From JAQBFJ01 sp032123435 (GTDB taxonomy: Bacteria > Verrucomicrobiota > Kiritimatiellia > UBA8416 > JAQBFJ01), in NCBI GenBank assembly GCA_032123435.1, contig JAQBFJ010000049.1:1-5543 (forward strand): a DNA stretch of 5,543 bases, given 5' to 3'. Positions 1 through 3,900 of this stretch are shown here, in pieces. The notes below the pieces were generated by a model, which was not told the origin of the DNA, searched no databases, and saw nothing but the letters and a program-made list of their open reading frames with translations. The position numbers and the translations under genes were made by a program. Each line of letters starts with the position of its first letter. The stretch's first letter is position 1.

Positions 1-424
1 CCTGATCCCTATCATTCCTGCCAAGAACTCGACGGTATTCTGGTAATTACTGACTGTAAGGCCCATCCATTCTATCGCTATGGAGCAGCACCCCACTGCG
101 CGTTCCACGCCCGCCTGATCCACCTCGTACCAGATTATGCCAATGCCCGTCAGGGACGCATCAAATTCGACAATCCACTGAGGGGCCTCGTCCCGTAATG
201 CGAACGAGGCGAAAGAGCGAGTGTATTCCGTTGCCTGTATTTGCGATATGCCAAGCAGGCCTCGCATGAGCCACACCGACCGCTTGGCATCCTCATCAAG
301 ATGCACCTTCGAGCCCTTGTGGCGGCCTGCCGTCCGGTAGGACCGGTGCAGTGCCCTCGCAAAGGGGGCCATGGGGGGGCACACCGCTTTGTACCGGCTC
401 GCATGTGCAGCTAACGCTTCCATT
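1..424 (-). pseudogene. Interrupted reverse transcriptase / RNase H fragment of a second (DIRS-like?) retroelement
   Basis: Read on the minus strand, a GC-rich frame runs from about 424 to the window edge without a stop: 141 codons if counted from the ATG at 421-423. The visible part has a helical, Pro-rich stretch (residues 1-30, with VCPPMAPFARALHRSY), then DEDAKRSVWL (residues 43-52), then an RNase H-like block: WIVEFDASLTGIGIIWYE (residues 83-100) with candidate catalytic D88, and NYQNTVEFLAG (residues 127-136) with candidate catalytic E132. This order is what one sees after the RT palm in DIRS-like and related retroelements, where RT thumb and connection lead into RNase H. The family is assigned from memory of such motifs, not from a search. 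The ATG is probably not a true start: homology-like sequence begins right at the LTR boundary and the frame enters AT-rich LTR sequence before a stop at 481-483. I read it as an older element's coding region split by the LTR element. The rest of its RNase H lies left of the window. Confidence 0.62.
420..424. other. Putative target-site duplication copy (left)
   Basis: The five bases CCATT directly abut the proposed outer LTR end. Ty3/gypsy integrases usually make 4-6 bp duplications, so this is where the left copy should be. The matching copy would sit beyond the 5' LTR, outside the window, so it cannot be confirmed here. Confidence 0.3.
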
Positions 425-522
425 TGTGGCTCTAATAAACATAAGATAATATAAGAGTATGGGTTCTTCTTAATATTGTGTTAAGGTACAAGAGCATAAC
501 AAGATAGAGGGCTAGAGTATGG

Positions 523-543
523 TCAGAGCTAGAAGAGCTCTGA
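523..543. repeat. LTR inverted repeat, 8-bp arms
   Basis: TCAGAGCT at 523-530 is perfectly complementary to AGCTCTGA at 536-543, with a 5-nt spacer. The outer six bases are the same CTCTGA/TCAGAG unit that recurs at 552-557, 590-595 and 605-610. GACTC-T-GAGTC at 550-560 is a further small palindrome just beyond it. Confidence 0.6.
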
Positions 544-575
544 GCCTTAGACTCTGAGTCCGAGAGAAAAGGAAA

Positions 576-623
576 GGACCGGAGGGGGTTCAGAGAACTA
601 GGTACTCTGAACCGTCTCGGTCC
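576..623. repeat. LTR compound stem-loop
   Basis: GGTTCAGAG (587-595) and CTCTGAACC (605-613) form a perfect 9-bp stem with a 9-nt loop. GGACCG (576-581) and CGGTCC (618-623) form a second 6-bp stem around it, separated by a small internal loop (GAGGG against GTCT). The two stacked stems make a structured element in the transcribed LTR or a dyad for DNA-binding proteins. The role is unknown. Confidence 0.55.
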
Positions 624-661
624 GGAGATACGATCTCAAAGTCATATCGGTCCGAAGATAC
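617..661. repeat. Tandem-spaced direct repeat in LTR (two 15-bp copies, 30-bp period)
   Basis: TCGGTCCGGAGATAC at 617-631 recurs as TCGGTCCGAAGATAC at 647-661, one mismatch in fifteen, exactly 30 bp apart. They lie in the part of the LTR next to the polypurine tract, which is U3 on the element's strand, where promoter or enhancer sites usually sit. A regulatory role is inference from position. Confidence 0.6.
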
Positions 662-676
662 AAGTTTGGGGTCACA

Positions 677-694
677 CTGCCTCCTCCCTTTTTC
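677..694 (-). other. Polypurine tract (plus-strand DNA primer site)
   Basis: On the element's strand this reads GAAAAAGGGAGGAGGCAG and is followed at once by the LTR start TGTGAC. A purine run of this kind resists RNase H and primes second-strand DNA synthesis at the LTR edge. One pyrimidine (the C at 679) interrupts it two bases before the LTR. Confidence 0.75.
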
Positions 695-715
695 ATGCTT
701 AATGTAATTAAGCAT
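695..715. repeat. Perfect hairpin next to the polypurine tract
   Basis: ATGCTTAAT (695-703) pairs perfectly with ATTAAGCAT (707-715), leaving a 3-nt GTA loop. It begins at the base adjoining the polypurine tract, so the primer site is preceded by a 9-bp hairpin on the element RNA. Confidence 0.65.
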
Positions 716-730
716 AAAATCTATCTACTC

Positions 731-750
731 ATCAAATGATTTGATCAAAT
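731..750. repeat. Overlapping palindromes
   Basis: ATCAAAT (731-737) and ATTTGAT (739-745) are inverted about a single G. The second arm is also half of the perfect 12-bp palindrome ATTTGATCAAAT (739-750). The three half-sites allow two alternative pairings. Confidence 0.55.
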
Positions 751-847
751 GCTAGTGTAGTAGTATCTCAGAAAAAATATATATAAATATAGGAATATTT
801 ATACTCTGATCTTTGATTTACAATAGATAACGGGGGCATGTCCGATT

Positions 848-863
848 TATTACCTGGGTAATA
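848..863. repeat. Inverted repeat TATTACC-TG-GGTAATA
   Basis: Seven-base arms with a 2-nt spacer, perfect. The spacer is too short for a comfortable RNA loop without opening one pair, so it may matter more as a DNA dyad, or be chance in AT-rich sequence. Confidence 0.45.
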
Positions 864-894
864 CCTTGCGGACTGAACCTCTGTGCCGTGCAGT

Positions 895-910
895 CTCATA
901 AGTATATGAG
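895..910. repeat. Inverted repeat CTCATA-AGTA-TATGAG
   Basis: Six-base perfect arms with a 4-nt loop, about 50 nt past the pol stop on the element's strand. Short enough that chance is possible. Confidence 0.4.
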
Positions 911-957
911 TTAAAGGTAATCTTCATAGATATCCCGTTAAATGTAAAACAAAGTTG

Positions 958-3900
958 TCAACCAGAGTCGGCGAATCGCACTTGTTTACGAGATCGAGAG
1001 TTGCGAGAGCGGTGTGAAGCACGTCGCTTTCGTGTAGGATCTGAAGTGGGGACGTCTGCCTCCTCCTTCTCTGCTTCCTGAGAAACAGAAACGTCTGGGA
1101 TGGATGTATTTGCGTTTATGAATTCTGATGTTAGAATTAACGCGTCGACGATGTCGTCGGTTTTAGGAACTAATTTGGCCATACCATTATTACGTAGGTA
1201 ATCATGGAGTTTGTCAACGAGACGCAAATTTTTCCAAGGTTCCCAAGAGTCGTGCTCTTCGGTGTAACCTTGCCAGCGTATCTTGAACAATAGCTCGGAT
1301 TTCTTTTTGGGATTTCCGGTATGTTCTAAGACAGTGTCGACCACGAACTCGTGGTGATCCTTGACTGCGATGGAACGCATCTTCTCTAGGGAAGTGTCTG
1401 AAGTGCTGAGATATGGTCGTATGCGTGACACATGTACGTCTCGTGTTTCTCCGTTGAGGAGGTTCTGAAGTGTATACCTAGTTCCATACTGGTTAACCAC
1501 TTTGAAGGGTCCTTCAAGGAAGGGCATCAATTTGTTGGGTGGACCGCGTCGAAGACCTCCGGGGGGATATTCGAGTAGTACGTAACTACCGATTGTATAT
1601 TCGGTTGGTAGAGTAACAGCTTCACTCTTCTTGAAGATGTGAGCTTTGTCTTTGCCGATCTGATGCTTCTGAGCAAGATGGATAATGTGGAGTTGTTGTT
1701 GTAACAACGTGTCGATATACTTCGAAAGGTGTAAAGGACCTTCTTGTGCGACAGTCTTGGTGACTTCAAAAAGGCGACGATCTAACTGAATAGAGTTGCC
1801 ATAGATGATTTGTCCTGGAGACGTTTTGATACTTTCAATCTCCGTTGCATTGAAAATGCGCTGGACCATAGGGACATAGAGACCCCAATCGGCAATTTCG
1901 ATATTGCGATCAAAGAGGATATTTCGAAGGTGTCTCATGACTTCCTTGTTGGATCGTTCGACTATAGTGTTCTCTTCCTTAGAATAGGGAGTAGTCTGTC
2001 GAAGTGTCGTGCCGACAATCTCACTGAGAGCTGTCCACAGATGGTTTACGAATTGTGTGCCATTGTCAGACAGGATAACCTCGGGGGTTCCATAATCGCA
2101 AAGCCATGGTAGTAGTGCTGTCCGAGCGGCAGTTTCAGCCGTGACGTCGGAGCAAGGGATGAGTCGGATCCATCTTGAGAAACAATCAATGATGACAATG
2201 ATATAGATGTTTCCGTGACTGTCCGCCGGTAAAGGACCGATGGTGTCGATGTTGATACGCTCCATGGGCGTGTAAGTCGCCGCTGTGAAGCCCAATGTTT
2301 GAATTGGTATACGCAGTTGGTTCATCTTCTGACAACAGGGACAGTGTTTGATGAAAGCGCGAACCTTCTCGTGGAGACGAGGCATGGGTTTTTGCTTGTT
2401 GAAGTGAGACTTCAATTTGTCAATGGTACGTGCAACACCGTGGTGTCCAGTGATGTCATTGTGGTATTGCGCCAACAATTTCATTTCTTTCTTGTCGATC
2501 GAACTATATACTTCCGATGTGGACGCGATGTCATGTGGGTTTGATGTGTTTAATAGCATCAATGTCGCCACTGCAGCGGACGGATACAAGATCGTTTGTT
2601 GAAGCGAATCTCGATAAGCTTTCGGCGTACTCTTCTCGGTACGGGGACGAAGAATGACGCAAAGCCGACTGAAGTTGTCAGCGATGCGGTTCTCCACTCC
2701 CGGAAGATGCTCGATAAGTGCGTCGAATTCCTGAGTGAACAGTTTCCAACGAGCGACTTTATCCGATGCGCAATCGTTTATGTAGATCAGATTCTTGTGA
2801 TCGGTCAGCAAAACGAATTGGATGTCGCGGAGCAGATGCCGGAGTTTGAGAAGACAGTAGAAAACAGCGTATGCTTCCTTCTCGTTGGTTGACCAACGGA
2901 GCTGTTCCTTTGTGAAGGTTCCAGAGATGAACTGGATAGGGGTTTCGTGCCCTGTCTCCTTGTGACGTTGGCAAAGATAGCCACCCAAACCATACGCGGA
3001 AGCATCAGTGCAGAGCACGACTTCGTAGTTTGGGTCGTCATGGTGCATGAAGAAAAGCTTCACGCATGTTGCGACAGCGTCGCGCACTTCATAGAAGGCG
3101 GCTTCGCTTTCGTCCGTCCAAACTAGCTTTCGGTGCTTGTCGTAGTTTAGGAGGAGGTCCAACAGTGGTTTGACTCGTGTAGAGTACTTAGGGACATGGT
3201 CTCTAAAATAGTTGCACAGACCTAGGAAGCTCTTAAGATGCTTGCTAAGTACTGGAACTGGAAAGTTCAGAACTTTGTTCTTCTTCTTTTCTGTGAAGTC
3301 GAGCCCTGTCTCGTCGATCGTGTGACCGACGTACTCTACTTTGTTGTAGCCAAATTTGCATTTGTCTGGGTTTAGCGTGATACGCTTATCTCGTAGAACT
3401 ATGAAGGTCCGTCTCAATCGAGACATGAACTCTTCTTTAGTGTGTCCGTACACGATGATGTCATCGATGTAGAGTTCTAACCCCAGGTAGAGTAATCCCG
3501 CGGCGATAAACACCAGGGAGAGCTGTCGCTGGAAATATCCAGGTGCGCCTTTGAGTCCCATGGGACAGCGCAACCATTGGTACACCCCGGCAAAGCATAT
3601 GAATGCTGTGAATATCTGGCTGGCCAGTGCCATGGGTGTCTGGAAGAAACCTTTGGTCGCGTCCATGACGGCGAAGTAGCGTGGACGAGCGTCCCCGATC
3701 CGATGCAGCATCGCTTCAATGTTGGGTAACGGCCATGACTCGCGCTCACTGCACTTGTTAAGCGCGCGGTAGTCTACGCAGAAACGCCAAGCCCCGTTGG
3801 GTTTTGGGCACAGAAGAACTTGACTGTAGTATACAGCCTCGCTAGGTAAGATTAGCCCTTGCGCAAGCATGAGTCTGATCTGTCGCAGAGTTTCCGCTTT

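Larger units (their letters stand above)
425..676 (-). repeat. 3' long terminal repeat (about 252 bp)
   Basis: On the element's strand the LTR would begin TGTGACCCC at 676 and end GAGCCACA at 425, giving short inverted ends TGTGRC/GYCACA of the TG...CA type. It begins immediately after the polypurine tract, and coding sequence of an unrelated element starts immediately beyond its outer end; both place the borders well. Inside are a stem-loop cluster (576-623), a second stem-loop (523-543), a 15-bp direct repeat at 30-bp period (617-661), and several copies of CTCTGA or its complement. I cannot assign a TATA box or R region with confidence. Borders are inferred from one LTR only; the 5' copy is outside the window. 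Confidence 0.7.
695..957 (-). other. AT-rich 3' untranslated region with multiple palindromes
   Basis: This 263-nt stretch lies between the pol stop (TGA, 958-960) and the polypurine tract. It has no credible ORF on either strand and no env. It is much more AT-rich than pol, including a TA-rich run around 775-810. It holds several perfect inverted repeats: 695-715, 731-745 overlapping 739-750, 848-863 and 895-910. TAACGGG (828-834) and CCCGTTA (934-940) could close a larger fold around the right-hand group. On the element strand an AATAAA hexamer occurs at 846-851, inside one of the palindromes. Confidence 0.7.

Noticed and set aside
150..404. Minus-strand 84-codon frame at the left edge
   Set aside because: It is Arg/Cys/Pro-rich and out of frame with the RT/RNase H coding sequence that occupies the same bases and carries real motifs (FDASLTG, NTVEF).
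446..455. TATA box near the outer end of the LTR
   Set aside because: TATATTAT on the element strand sits only about 20-30 bases from the LTR end, leaving no room for R and U5 downstream of a start site.
775..810. TATA-like promoter in the TA-rich run
   Set aside because: It is low-complexity AT sequence, downstream of pol on its strand, with no gene that it would drive on either strand inside the window.
846..851. AATAAA on the element strand as its poly(A) signal
   Set aside because: It lies before the polypurine tract and LTR. Ending there would drop the 3' R region needed for strand transfer. Likely chance in AT-rich sequence, or at most a premature site.
695..957. A small env or accessory gene after pol
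   Set aside because: No ORF of useful length in any frame, no signal or membrane segment; only palindromic AT-rich sequence.
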